Assembly (NCBI GenBank): GCA_050246875.1
Contig: JBFWVF010000011.1
Location: forward strand, 1-64,000
Direction: 5' to 3'
DNA length: 64,000 bases
Origin: SHWB01 sp050246875
GTDB lineage: Bacteria; Pseudomonadota; Alphaproteobacteria; UBA6615
Below, one piece after another: positions 37,765-45,916 of the stretch. The notes under the pieces are model-generated. The model saw only the letters and a list, made by a program, of their open reading frames with translations, had not been told where the DNA came from and made no database searches. Both the position numbers and the translations under genes were made by a program. Within the stretch, counting starts at the first letter, position 1, and each line of letters opens with the position of its first letter.

Positions 37765-39881
37765 TTGCCGCCATTCTCCCGGATCACCAGACTGCCCTGA
37801 CGGTCGACGACGACGCCCCAGCCCGGCGGCACGACCACGGTGTCGCCCATGCGCTGGATGATCGCCGGGCCCGACAGGCGCTGGCCCGGGCGCAGGCGGT
37901 CGCCCGCATGCACGTCGGTGGCGACAAAGCCGCCGGCCTCGGTGAACCAGGCGTCGCGCTTGCCGGTGATCGAGTTGCCGGCACTGCCTTCGGTGATGGC
38001 GTCGAGATGCGGCCGTTCGAGCGGCAGGGTGCCGACGACGCGGAACGTCACCATCTCCATGCCGGCGGCGACGTAGGCGCTGTTCTTGCCGTAGGTCAGC
38101 TCGTACTTCTCAAGGAAGGCCTTGCAGATGCGATCGACTTCCTTCGCCGTGACCGTGCCGTCGTCGATCTCGACGTCGAGTTCGTGCACCTGCATCGAGA
38201 AGCGCATGTCGACGAAGCGCGTCACACGCACGTCCTTCGCCGCGAAGCCTTCGGCGACGAACCGCGCCGTCACCATCTCGGTCAGCTCCGCCAGCAGGCG
38301 GTTGACGGCGCCCAGCGCGTCGTCCTTCAGCGGCGGCCGCACCAGCATCGAGCGCTCGTCCTGGAAGACGAGATCAGTGGTCAGCATGCCGAGCGCCGAG
38401 AAGACGCCGGAATCGGCGGGCACGTAGGCCACCTTCGAGCCGATCTGGCGGGCGAGGAAGGCGGCGTAGACCGGCCCGGCGCCGCCATAGGCGAACACCG
38501 CGAAGTGACGCGGGTCGAGACCACGCTCCACCGTCACCTTGCGCATCAGGTCGGCCATCTGGGCGCTTGAAATCTCCATGATGCCGGCCGCGAGCTGCAC
38601 CGCCGACATGCCGAGCTTCTGGCCGAGCTTCGTCAACGCCGCCTCGGCCGCCGCCTTGTCGACCGGGACGTGGCCGCCGAGGCGGAAATCCGGGTCGAGG
38701 TAGCCGAGCACGAGGTGGGCGTCGGTCGCCGCCGGCTCCGTGCCGCCGCGCCCGTAGGCCACTGGCCCCGGCACCGCGCCGGCGCTGCGCGGACCGACGC
38801 GCAGGCTGCCACCCGTGTCCGTCCAGGCGATCGATCCGCCGCCGGCGCCGATCGACTTCACGTAGATCTTCGGCACCATGTATTCGTACTGGTCGATCAC
38901 CGGCGCACGGTCCATCTGCACGCCGTTGCGAAACACCAGACCGACGTCGAAGGTCGTGCCGCCGACATCGGCGCAGATGATGTTGGGCTCCTTCAGCAGG
39001 TCGGCGAAGAACACCGCGCCGAGAACGCCGCCGGCGGGACCGGAGTCGACCGTCAGCAGCGGCCGCCGCCGCACGGACTCGACGGGCGCGAGGCCGCCGT
39101 TCGACTGCATCACCAGAAGCGACACGCCCATGCCCTTCGTCTTCAGGGCCTGTTCGAGACGCGCCACGTAGTCGCCGACGGTCGGTCCGATATAGGAGTT
39201 GAACACCGTGGACACGCAGCGCTCGTACTCGCCGAGGCGCGGCGCCACCTCCGAGGAAATCGAGACGTAGAGATTGGGGTACTTCTGGCGCACCCAGTCG
39301 GCGATGCGACGCTCGTGATCGGGATTGAGGAAGGAGAACAGGAAGCAGATTGCCAGCGCCTCGATGCCCGAGGCCACCAGTTCGTCGACGGCGGCGCGCG
39401 CGCCGGCCTCGTCGAGCGGCACCACGACCTTGCCGTTGACGTCGACGCGCTCGGCGATGCCGCGGATGTCCTCCGGCTCGACGATCGGCGGCTCGGCCTT
39501 GTGCAGATGCGTGATGTGGATCTTCTCGCGCTCCGACAGACCTGTGATCTTCTGGCGCACGCGCCCGATGGTGATGGTCTGCTCGTGGCCGCGCGTCATC
39601 AGCAGGCCGGTCCGCGCGCCCTTGCGCTGGGCCAGCGCGTTGGTGCCGACGGTGGTTCCGTGGACGAAGGCGACCGTGCGGCCGAGCAGGTCGCCGACGG
39701 GAATCTTCAGTTCCGCCGCGGCCAGGTCGAGGCCATCGAGCACGCCGCGCCCGGGGTCGTCCGGCGTCGTCAGCGCCTTCGCGGTGGTGCGCCGCCCGGA
39801 CTCGCCGAGGACGACAACGTCAGTGAAGGTGCCGCCAATATCGACGGCAATGCGGACTTTCTCGGCGGATGTCATGGGCAT
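37761..39881 (-). CDS. hyuA: Hydantoinase A/oxoprolinase-family ATPase subunit
   Basis: 706 residues. The actin-like ATPase fold is clear: AVDIGGTFTDVVVL at the N-terminus (phosphate 1), FVHGTTVGTNALAQRKGA, LLTVDSGPAGGVLGA, IICADVGGTTFDVGLV (phosphate 2) and FAVFAYGGAGPVYAAFLA (adenosine). Start could be at 39881 or the in-frame ATG at 39875; neither has a strong ribosome site. It leads an operon followed by three HyuB copies. In the family this subunit phosphorylates the substrate before ring opening or carboxylation. 5-Oxoproline, hydantoins or aryl ketones are possible substrates; the zinc tail on the HyuB partners tilts toward the carboxylase branch. Confidence 0.93.
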   Translation of the reverse strand: MPMTSAEKVRIAVDIGGTFTDVVVLGESGRRTTAKALTTPDDPGRGVLDGLDLAAAELKIPVGDLLGRTVAFVHGTTVGTNALAQRKGARTGLLMTRGHEQTITIGRVRQKITGLSEREKIHITHLHKAEPPIVEPEDIRGIAERVDVNGKVVVPLDEAGARAAVDELVASGIEALAICFLFSFLNPDHERRIADWVRQKYPNLYVSISSEVAPRLGEYERCVSTVFNSYIGPTVGDYVARLEQALKTKGMGVSLLVMQSNGGLAPVESVRRRPLLTVDSGPAGGVLGAVFFADLLKEPNIICADVGGTTFDVGLVFRNGVQMDRAPVIDQYEYMVPKIYVKSIGAGGGSIAWTDTGGSLRVGPRSAGAVPGPVAYGRGGTEPAATDAHLVLGYLDPDFRLGGHVPVDKAAAEAALTKLGQKLGMSAVQLAAGIMEISSAQMADLMRKVTVERGLDPRHFAVFAYGGAGPVYAAFLARQIGSKVAYVPADSGVFSALGMLTTDLVFQDERSMLVRPPLKDDALGAVNRLLAELTEMVTARFVAEGFAAKDVRVTRFVDMRFSMQVHELDVEIDDGTVTAKEVDRICKAFLEKYELTYGKNSAYVAAGMEMVTFRVVGTLPLERPHLDAITEGSAGNSITGKRDAWFTEAGGFVATDVHAGDRLRPGQRLSGPAIIQRMGDTVVVPPGWGVVVDRQGSLVIRENGGK

Positions 39882-40017
39882 AATCCGAAACGCAAGGCGG
39901 GCAAGCCGGTCTTGGATGTCGCGGCGCGCCGGCCGGCTTCGCGGCGCCGCGTTGGACGGCGGGATACTGTCAGAAGCCCCCCGCCGCCGCCAGCCCGTGC
40001 GGGCCGGCCGGTGCGGG

Positions 40018-40632
40018 CTATTCCATCTGGATCATCACATGCCTGCGGTAGGCGGGGCGTTCCGCCAGGCGCTCGTACCAGCGGCGCAGGTGCGGACGAT
40101 CGGGACGGGGGATGTCGAGCGCGTACCAGCGATACACGGCGATGCCGAGTGGGATGTCGCCCATGGTGAAGTCCGCGCCGGCCATCCACGGCGTGCGCGC
40201 CAGCACGGCCTCCATCGTCGCCGACAGTTCGCCGGCCCGCCGCGCCGCCTGTTCGATAGCGCCGGCGTCGCGCCGCTCGGCCGGCGTGCGGACAAGTTGC
40301 ACGAAGGCCGGCTGCAACGCCGCCCAGAAGGTCGTCTGCTGCCAGGTCATCCAGCGGTCGGCATCGCCGCGCACGCGCGCGTCGGTCGGCCACAGCGTGC
40401 CGGCACCGTGCAACGATGCGAGGTAGCGAACGATGGCGTTGGATTCCCAGAGAATGTATCCGTCGTCGTCGATCGTCGGGACGACGCGGTTGGGATTGAG
40501 GCGCAGGTACTCGTCGGTGAAGCCGTACTTGCCGGCCATGTCGATGCGCTCGAACGGCAGCCCCATCTCGTCGCACGCCCACAGGACCTTCTGGACGTTC
40601 GAGGACGTCGTCCGGCCGAAGATGCGCAGCAT
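40018..40632 (-). CDS. Glutathione S-transferase family protein
   Basis: 204 residues. ATG at 40632 has a strong GGAGGGG just upstream. The N-terminal thioredoxin fold shows FGRTTSSNVQKVLWACDE (catalytic Ser region), NPNRVVPTIDDDGYILWESN (cis-proline after VV and the E-S glutathione contact) and AIVRYLA. The C-terminal helical domain has MTWQQTTFWAALQP and TMGDIPLGIAVYRWYAL. It stands between hyuA and the divergent GntR gene. Role could be detoxification or isomerisation; not resolved. Confidence 0.9.
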   Translation of the reverse strand: MLRIFGRTTSSNVQKVLWACDEMGLPFERIDMAGKYGFTDEYLRLNPNRVVPTIDDDGYILWESNAIVRYLASLHGAGTLWPTDARVRGDADRWMTWQQTTFWAALQPAFVQLVRTPAERRDAGAIEQAARRAGELSATMEAVLARTPWMAGADFTMGDIPLGIAVYRWYALDIPRPDRPHLRRWYERLAERPAYRRHVMIQME

Positions 40633-40782
40633 GTCCCCTCCCCGCCCGCACCAAGAAATGCGACAAAGCATTCCCGCCGGGCCGGCGATTTCCTTTACCG
40701 TACGAGTGGGATGGATTCAATCATCCGGCCACGGATAAAGCGTCGGCATGGCACGACCAAATACATGTCGGAATATATTCAC

Positions 40783-40792
40783 TGATACATCA
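40783..40792. promoter_or_regulatory. TGAT-AC-ATCA palindrome, candidate GntR operator
   Basis: The short palindrome lies in an AT-rich stretch (40755-40795) of the divergent GST/GntR spacer, about 85 bp upstream of the regulator start. FCD-type GntR regulators often bind short palindromes near their own genes. Only four base pairs per arm, so weak. Confidence 0.25.
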
Positions 40793-40873
40793 CGGCGATT
40801 GCCGCCCGTTACATGAGACATGCATGGCGCGGCGGCGCTGGACCGTGCGTGGCCAATCTTCCAGAATGCCGCC

Positions 40874-41542
40874 ATGAGCACGATGGCCGTCGCCTCCACC
40901 ATGCGCGAGCGCGTCTACCGGCGCCTGCGCGAGGAAATCCTTACCTGTCGCCTGGCGCCGGGGCTCGAACTGCACGAGGCCGATCTCGCCGGCAGCTTCG
41001 CCACCAGCAAGACGCCGGTGCGCGACGCGCTGATGCGGCTGGCGAGCGACGGACTGATCGATGTCATGCCGCGGCGTGGCTACCGGGTCGCCGCCATGAC
41101 CGGCCGGGCGGTCCGCGAGGCGTTCGAACTGCGCGAAGTGCTGGAGCACGGCTGCGTCGCGACGGCCATCAACTCGGCGTCGGACCGGACACTGGCGGCC
41201 CTGGAAGCCTGGCGCGAATTCGATGCCGAGGCCGGCGTCGCCGCCTTCCTCGAATACAATCACGACTTCCACATCGCCCTTGCCCGGCTGTCGCCCAACA
41301 GCCAGCTCGCCAACCTCGCGATCGAGGCGCTGGAGAAGTGCGAGCGGCTGCCCTGGCTGTCGACCGAGACCTACGACCTCGAGACGCGGCGACGCCTCGT
41401 TGCCGAGCACGGCGAAATCATCGATGCAATCCGCACGCGCGAGCCGGCCGCCGTCACCAGTGCCCTGTCGCGCCACCATGACGACTGCCGGCTCAAGGCC
41501 ATCGACGCGCTTCACCACTGGCGCGAATGGTCCGAGTGCTGA
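40874..41542 (+). CDS. GntR-family (FCD subfamily) transcriptional regulator
   Basis: About 222 residues from ATG at 40874 (another ATG at 40820 is possible; no strong ribosome site at either). The winged helix is near the start: STMRERVYRRLREEILTCRL, ELHEADLAGSFATSKTPVRD, GLIDVMPRRGYRVAAM. The FCD ligand domain follows: EAFELREVLEHGCV, FHIALARLSPNSQL, AEHGEIIDAIRTREP with the metal-binding D/H pattern (H in NHDFH, E/H in AEH and SRHHDD). Such regulators sense small organic acids. It is divergent from GST and just upstream of the hydroxylase subunits, so it may control both. Confidence 0.9.
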   Translation: MSTMAVASTMRERVYRRLREEILTCRLAPGLELHEADLAGSFATSKTPVRDALMRLASDGLIDVMPRRGYRVAAMTGRAVREAFELREVLEHGCVATAINSASDRTLAALEAWREFDAEAGVAAFLEYNHDFHIALARLSPNSQLANLAIEALEKCERLPWLSTETYDLETRRRLVAEHGEIIDAIRTREPAAVTSALSRHHDDCRLKAIDALHHWREWSEC

Positions 41543-41562
41543 CGGCGCTTGAGAAAGCGCCG
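41543..41562 (+). terminator. Hairpin directly after the GntR gene
   Basis: CGGCGCTT and AAGCGCCG form a perfect 8-bp stem with a GAGA tetraloop, starting one base after the stop codon. There is no T-tract, so termination strength is uncertain. Confidence 0.5.
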
Positions 41563-41671
41563 GCAGGCAATATGATCTGCTGACATCAACGCCGGAAGCC
41601 GGGGCGGCAGAACCCCGGAGCCAGGGCACAGGCGTCGCCCGGCCGTCCGGTCGCCAAGGGGGGAGTATCCC

Positions 41672-42532
41672 GTGAAGCCAGCCCCGTTTGCCTATGCGCG
41701 TGCCCGCACGCTGACGGAGGCGTTCGACCTGCTCGAACGTCACGGCGACGATGCCCGCGTCCTCGCCGGCGGCCAGAGCCTGATGGCGACGCTCAACATG
41801 CGCCTGTCGGCGCCGGAAGTGCTGGTCGACATCAATGCCATTCCCGGGCTCGCCGGCATCGAGGAAAAGGCCGACCACATCCGCATCGGCGCGCTCACCC
41901 GCCATGTCGAGGTCGAGCGCTCGCCGGTCGTTGCTCGCCATCTGCCGCTGATCGCCGCCGCCATGCCGCACATCGCGCACGCCGCCATCCGCAATCGCGG
42001 CACCTTCGGCGGCTCGATCGCCTTCGCCGACCCCGCGGCCGAATTGCCGGCCTGCATCCGCGCCCTCGGCGCCACGCTCGTCATCGCTGGCAGGAAGGGC
42101 GAGCGCCGCGTCGCGGCGGACGATTTCTTCCAGGGTCTGTTCGCCACGGCGCTGGAACCCGGCGAACTGCTCGTCGCCGCCGAAATCCCCAAGCCCGCCG
42201 CCGATGCGAAATGCGGCTTCATGGAACTGGCGCGGCGCCACGGCGACTACGCCATCGTCGGCCTCGCCGTGCAGGGACGCGTCGCCGGCGGCAGCTTCCG
42301 CGACATGCGGCTCGCCTTCTTCGGCGCCGGCGACCGGCCGATGCTGGCAGCGGCGTCAGGCAAGGCGCTGGAGGGCAAGCCCTTCGGCGACGCGGCCGTG
42401 GAAGCGGCGCAGTCGGCCCTGGCCGGCGAACTCGATCCGATGGCCGACCTCAACGGCAGCCCGGCGATGAAACTGCACCTCGCCCGCGTCCTGACCCGCC
42501 GCGTCCTCGCGGCGATGGCCGGCGCGGCCTGA
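41672..42532 (+). CDS. FAD-binding (medium) subunit of a molybdenum hydroxylase, CoxM/XdhB type
   Basis: 286 residues from a GTG start with GGGGGGAG upstream. It has the FAD loops AGGQSLMATLNMRLSAP and IRNRGTFGGSIAFADPAAEL plus the C-terminal CO-dehydrogenase flavoprotein region (FMELARRHGDYAIVGLAV). It passes electrons between the Fe-S subunit and FAD in xanthine-dehydrogenase/CO-dehydrogenase family complexes. The 2Fe-2S gene follows after 14 bp. The molybdopterin large subunit (about 750-800 residues) that completes the complex is not on either side. Confidence 0.93.
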   Translation: MKPAPFAYARARTLTEAFDLLERHGDDARVLAGGQSLMATLNMRLSAPEVLVDINAIPGLAGIEEKADHIRIGALTRHVEVERSPVVARHLPLIAAAMPHIAHAAIRNRGTFGGSIAFADPAAELPACIRALGATLVIAGRKGERRVAADDFFQGLFATALEPGELLVAAEIPKPAADAKCGFMELARRHGDYAIVGLAVQGRVAGGSFRDMRLAFFGAGDRPMLAAASGKALEGKPFGDAAVEAAQSALAGELDPMADLNGSPAMKLHLARVLTRRVLAAMAGAA

Positions 42533-42546
42533 GGCGGAGACGGTCC

Positions 42547-43023
42547 ATGGACAAGAACGTCGACATCACCCTCAAGGTCAACGGCCAGCAGGTCAGCGCG
42601 CGCGTCACGGCCCGCACCAACCTGGTCGACTTCATCCGCTATCACATGGAACTGACGGGCAGCCATATCGGCTGCGAGCACGGCGTCTGCGGCGCCTGCA
42701 CCATTCGCGTCGACGGCAAGATCGTGCGCGGATGCCTGATGCTGGCCGCGCAGGCCGACGGCGCCGACGTGTGGACGATCGAGGGCGTCTCGGACGCCGG
42801 CGAGATCGCCGACCTGCAGACTGCGTTCCTCGAGCGCAATGCGCTGCAGTGTGGCTTCTGCACGCCCGGCATGCTGTTGACCGCGCAGGAACTGCTGGCG
42901 GTCAACCCGAAGCCGACGCGGGCGCAAATCCGCGAGTTCATCTCCGGCAACTACTGCCGCTGCACCGGCTACCAGGCGATCGTCGATGCGATCGAGCGGG
43001 TTGCCGGCGAACGAGCGAAGTAG
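42547..43023 (+). CDS. 2Fe-2S (small) subunit of a molybdenum hydroxylase, CoxS/XdhC type
   Basis: 158 residues. The plant-ferredoxin cluster site is IGCEHGVCGACTIRVDGK with a further cysteine in VRGCLM; the second cluster is QCGFCTPGML and NYCRCTGYQAI. Both four-cysteine sets are complete. It is co-transcribed with the FAD subunit. The next gene is a convergent cupin gene whose stop lies 6 bp away, so the operon stops here without a large subunit. Confidence 0.95.
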   Translation: MDKNVDITLKVNGQQVSARVTARTNLVDFIRYHMELTGSHIGCEHGVCGACTIRVDGKIVRGCLMLAAQADGADVWTIEGVSDAGEIADLQTAFLERNALQCGFCTPGMLLTAQELLAVNPKPTRAQIREFISGNYCRCTGYQAIVDAIERVAGERAK

Positions 43024-43029
43024 GAGCAG

Positions 43030-43566
43030 CTACTCCGCCGCCTGGTCGATGATCAGGTTACCGTCGGCGTCGAGGCGGAGCCCCGTCTTCTCCGCACGGT
43101 CGAGGACCGACTTGGCCCACGACACCTTGCCGGAGTCGGCACCGCCGGTCATGCCGATCATGTAGGCATACTCGGTGCCGACATTCTCGAAGCCGCGCAT
43201 GACGCCCTTCGGCAACGAGATGCAATCCCATGGCCCGAGCACCACGGACTCCTGGGCGCTGCCCTCGTTCCAGTAGATCTTCCACTTGCCCGTCAGCGGG
43301 ATGAACACCTCGACGGTCGTGTGGCTGTGCAGCGAGGCGCCCTTGCCGGGATGGGCGGCGATATAGGCGATGTTGAAGTCCTCGGCGGCGGCGATCGCCG
43401 GCCGTGTCTCCTTGTCCTCTGACACACCAGGGCCGATGACGCTGAACAGCTCGCGCTCATGCTCCGGCAGGCGCGTGTCGACGAACATCTGGGGATTCGG
43501 CCGCAGGTCGGCGAAGCGCGCGATGCGGCGGCTCATATCCTTTAGGGTCACGGTCCCGTCACTCAT
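43030..43566 (-). CDS. Cupin-domain protein
   Basis: 178 residues. A single cupin barrel is visible: motif 1 reads GKGASLHSHTTVEVFIPLTG with the H-x-H and glutamate metal ligands, and motif 2 lies around GPWDCISLPKGVMRGFENVG. Residues 1-60 contain FADLRPNPQMFVDTRLPEHE, with no signal peptide. Small cupins of this type are dioxygenases, isomerases or binding proteins. It is a single-gene unit between the convergent hydroxylase operon and the TRAP genes; function not assignable. Confidence 0.8.
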   Translation of the reverse strand: MSDGTVTLKDMSRRIARFADLRPNPQMFVDTRLPEHERELFSVIGPGVSEDKETRPAIAAAEDFNIAYIAAHPGKGASLHSHTTVEVFIPLTGKWKIYWNEGSAQESVVLGPWDCISLPKGVMRGFENVGTEYAYMIGMTGGADSGKVSWAKSVLDRAEKTGLRLDADGNLIIDQAAE

Positions 43567-43719
43567 CGGACCACACTCCTGACGTTCCAGAGGTCATTGT
43601 GTCGAATGCATTGCGCCCGAGCACAAAGCCTTGTCCACGGATACCGGGGATCAATCCTCCACTGGCGCGGCTGGCGCCTTGATCCGGATCAAGCGCGCTG
43701 GCCGCTCCCGCATGCCACG

Positions 43720-45024
43720 TCAGTCGGGCATCAGTATCGTCACGACCTCCGGTACCATGTAGATGATTGCCATCAGCACCAGGATCAGCAGCCAGTAAGG
43801 GATCGAACCGGCGAAAATCTCGGTCAGGGTGACGGTCTTGTCCGCCACCGCGCCCTTCACGGCGTAGACCAGCAGCCCGACGGGCGGTGTCAGCAACCCG
43901 GCCTCGATCGCGAGGATGCCGAAGATACCGAACATGTACGGGTCGTAGCCGAAGCCCTGCGCCAGCGGCCAGAAGATCGGAACCGTGAGCAGGATGATGG
44001 ACGCCGAGTCGAGCAGCGTACCGAGCGCCAGCCAGATCACGACCATGATCAGGACAACGACCGTCGGCTCGAAGCCGGCCGAGGAAATGCTGTCCTGTAT
44101 CAGGTTGACGACGCCGCCGGTCGCCAGCAGCCGCGTGTACATCTGGGCCGTCAGCAGCAGGAACATGATCGGCGCGATCGTCTTGCCGCTGTCGATGATC
44201 GCCTCGCGGATGCCCTCCCAGCCGATCTTCTTGATGATTGCCAGCAACAGGCCGCCGATGGCGCCGACCGCCGCCGATTCGGACGGGGTGAACAATCCGC
44301 CATAGAGACCGCCGAGAACCAGCAGGATCAGGATGATGACGCCGAGACCGCTGATCTTCTCCTGCGTGGAGATCGGCTTGTGATCCTCGGCCTTGGGGTT
44401 TGGCGCGATCTCCGGCCGGACGATGGCCGCCACCATGCTGTAGACGGCGAACAACACTGCCAGCAGCACGCCCGGAAGCATGCCACCGATAAACAACCTG
44501 CCGATGGAAACTTCGGCGACGATGCCCCAGATGATCATCAGGACCGATGGCGGGATCAACATGCCAAGGCAGGCCGAGCCTGCGATCGAGCCGAGCGCGT
44601 AGCGCCGGCTGTAGCCGGCCGAGATCATTTCCGGATAGGCCAGTCGCGAGAAGGCCGCCGCGGAGGCTAGGCTGGTGCCGGTGACGGCGGCGAAGACGGC
44701 GTTGCCGGCCACGGTCGCCACGGCGAGCCGCCCTGGCACGCCGCGCAGCCCGTGGTTCATAACCCTGTAGAGATCGCCGGCGGATCCCGACTTGCTGACG
44801 AACTCACCCATCAGAACAAACAGGGGGATCACGGCAAACACGTAATCGCGCAGCACGAAGAAGGCGGCGCTGCCGACCTGGTTGAAGGCCAGCCCCCAGT
44901 CCTGGAAGATCATGTAGGTGCCGACGATGGCGGTCGCGCCGAGCGCGAGCCCGATATGGACACCCACCAGGATCAGGGCGATCAGCGCCACCAGCATGAT
45001 CAATACAACGGTAGTAGGGTCCAT
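43720..45024 (-). CDS. dctM: TRAP transporter large permease DctM
   Basis: 434 residues from ATG at 45024 with GGAAGGA upstream; a frame from 45138 would intrude into dctQ. About twelve hydrophobic segments, starting with VVLIMLVALIALILVGVHIG. Family signatures include LFVLMGEFVSKSG, GSIAGSACLGMLIPPSVLMI and FTPSESAAVGAIGGLLLAI. It forms the sodium-driven channel with DctQ and works with the periplasmic binder encoded divergently at 45917. It is last in the dctQM unit. Confidence 0.95.
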   Translation of the reverse strand: MDPTTVVLIMLVALIALILVGVHIGLALGATAIVGTYMIFQDWGLAFNQVGSAAFFVLRDYVFAVIPLFVLMGEFVSKSGSAGDLYRVMNHGLRGVPGRLAVATVAGNAVFAAVTGTSLASAAAFSRLAYPEMISAGYSRRYALGSIAGSACLGMLIPPSVLMIIWGIVAEVSIGRLFIGGMLPGVLLAVLFAVYSMVAAIVRPEIAPNPKAEDHKPISTQEKISGLGVIILILLVLGGLYGGLFTPSESAAVGAIGGLLLAIIKKIGWEGIREAIIDSGKTIAPIMFLLLTAQMYTRLLATGGVVNLIQDSISSAGFEPTVVVLIMVVIWLALGTLLDSASIILLTVPIFWPLAQGFGYDPYMFGIFGILAIEAGLLTPPVGLLVYAVKGAVADKTVTLTEIFAGSIPYWLLILVLMAIIYMVPEVVTILMPD

Positions 45025-45109
45025 CTCGCGAAATCCTTCCCGTGCCTGAATTCGCTGTCGCTTCTGCGCGATCGACCGTTGAGGCCCGCGCGGTCCCGTC
45101 CCTCGCCCG

Positions 45110-45625
45110 TCAGTTCGGCTGGACGCCGTCCGTGCCACTCCCGGCCCGCCGGCCGGTGATGGCGCCGATCATGAGCAGCAGGTAGACCAGCGCGGACAGA
45201 CCGGCGAAAACGATGATGAGGCTGCGCACCGGATAGGTCGGCACGCGCAACGCGCCCTCACCCTCGTACTCGCCAACCTCCCAGCCTGTGATCATGTCGG
45301 CCCACCCGCCTTCGACCACCGCCAGGAAGAAGAAGATGCCCAATAGGTAGGCAACGACGTCGATGGCTCGGCGGCCGATGTCGCCGGCATTCTGGTAGAC
45401 CAGCAATGTGCGGATGTGCGCGCCGGTATGAATGGCATAAGGAATCTGCAGGAACAGGATGCAGACGATGGAATTGGCGACAAGCTCGACCGTCCCCGCG
45501 AGCGGGCTGTTGAAAATCTCACGCCCGAGGATGTCGTAAAGAATCAGGAAGCCGAGAAACATCGCCCAGAAGGCGGCAAGCGTGCTGCACGCGCGCACGA
45601 GCGTGCCTGTCCAACGGTCGATCAT
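45110..45625 (-). CDS. dctQ: TRAP transporter small permease DctQ
   Basis: 171 residues from ATG at 45625, preceded by a run of seven G; a GTG 12 bases earlier opens the same frame. Four membrane segments: AFWAMFLGFLILYDILG, VANSIVCILFLQIPYAI, VAYLLGIFFFLAVVEGG and LIIVFAGLSALVYLLLMIG, the normal DctQ topology. It is followed after 85 bp by dctM and is divergent from the binding-protein gene, with a 291-bp control region between. Confidence 0.92.
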   Translation of the reverse strand: MIDRWTGTLVRACSTLAAFWAMFLGFLILYDILGREIFNSPLAGTVELVANSIVCILFLQIPYAIHTGAHIRTLLVYQNAGDIGRRAIDVVAYLLGIFFFLAVVEGGWADMITGWEVGEYEGEGALRVPTYPVRSLIIVFAGLSALVYLLLMIGAITGRRAGSGTDGVQPN

Positions 45626-45813
45626 CGTCCCCCCCACGCAACCGAAACCGGCGGCACTTTCGATGAGCGCTTCACCGGCTTCTACATGACGTCACCTGCG
45701 GTTTCCCGCGAAGATGCGGATACATAGCATCCTCTCGCCGCAAAGGCGTCGAAATTTTCGCTGAATCCGAAAGCCCACTCAACGCGATAGTGGGAGTGGG
45801 AATATTGACGCTG

Positions 45814-45861
45814 GCGTATCCCGAAGACTCCTGCTTTGCTGTCCGCCACACAGGGATACGC
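45814..45861. promoter_or_regulatory. Spaced 9-bp inverted repeat upstream of dctP
   Basis: GCGTATCCC (45814-45822) and GGGATACGC (45853-45861) are exact complements separated by 30 bp. They lie 56-103 bp upstream of the dctP GTG in the divergent dctQ/dctP spacer. The spacing suits two half-sites or a large hairpin. A TGACGTCA palindrome also occurs near 45690. No sigma-54 type TGGCAC-TTGC promoter was found. Confidence 0.4.
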
Positions 45862-45916
45862 GTGACCAGGGGACAATTGGCCGCGTGACGATGTCCTGAG
45901 AGGGAGGATTACAATC

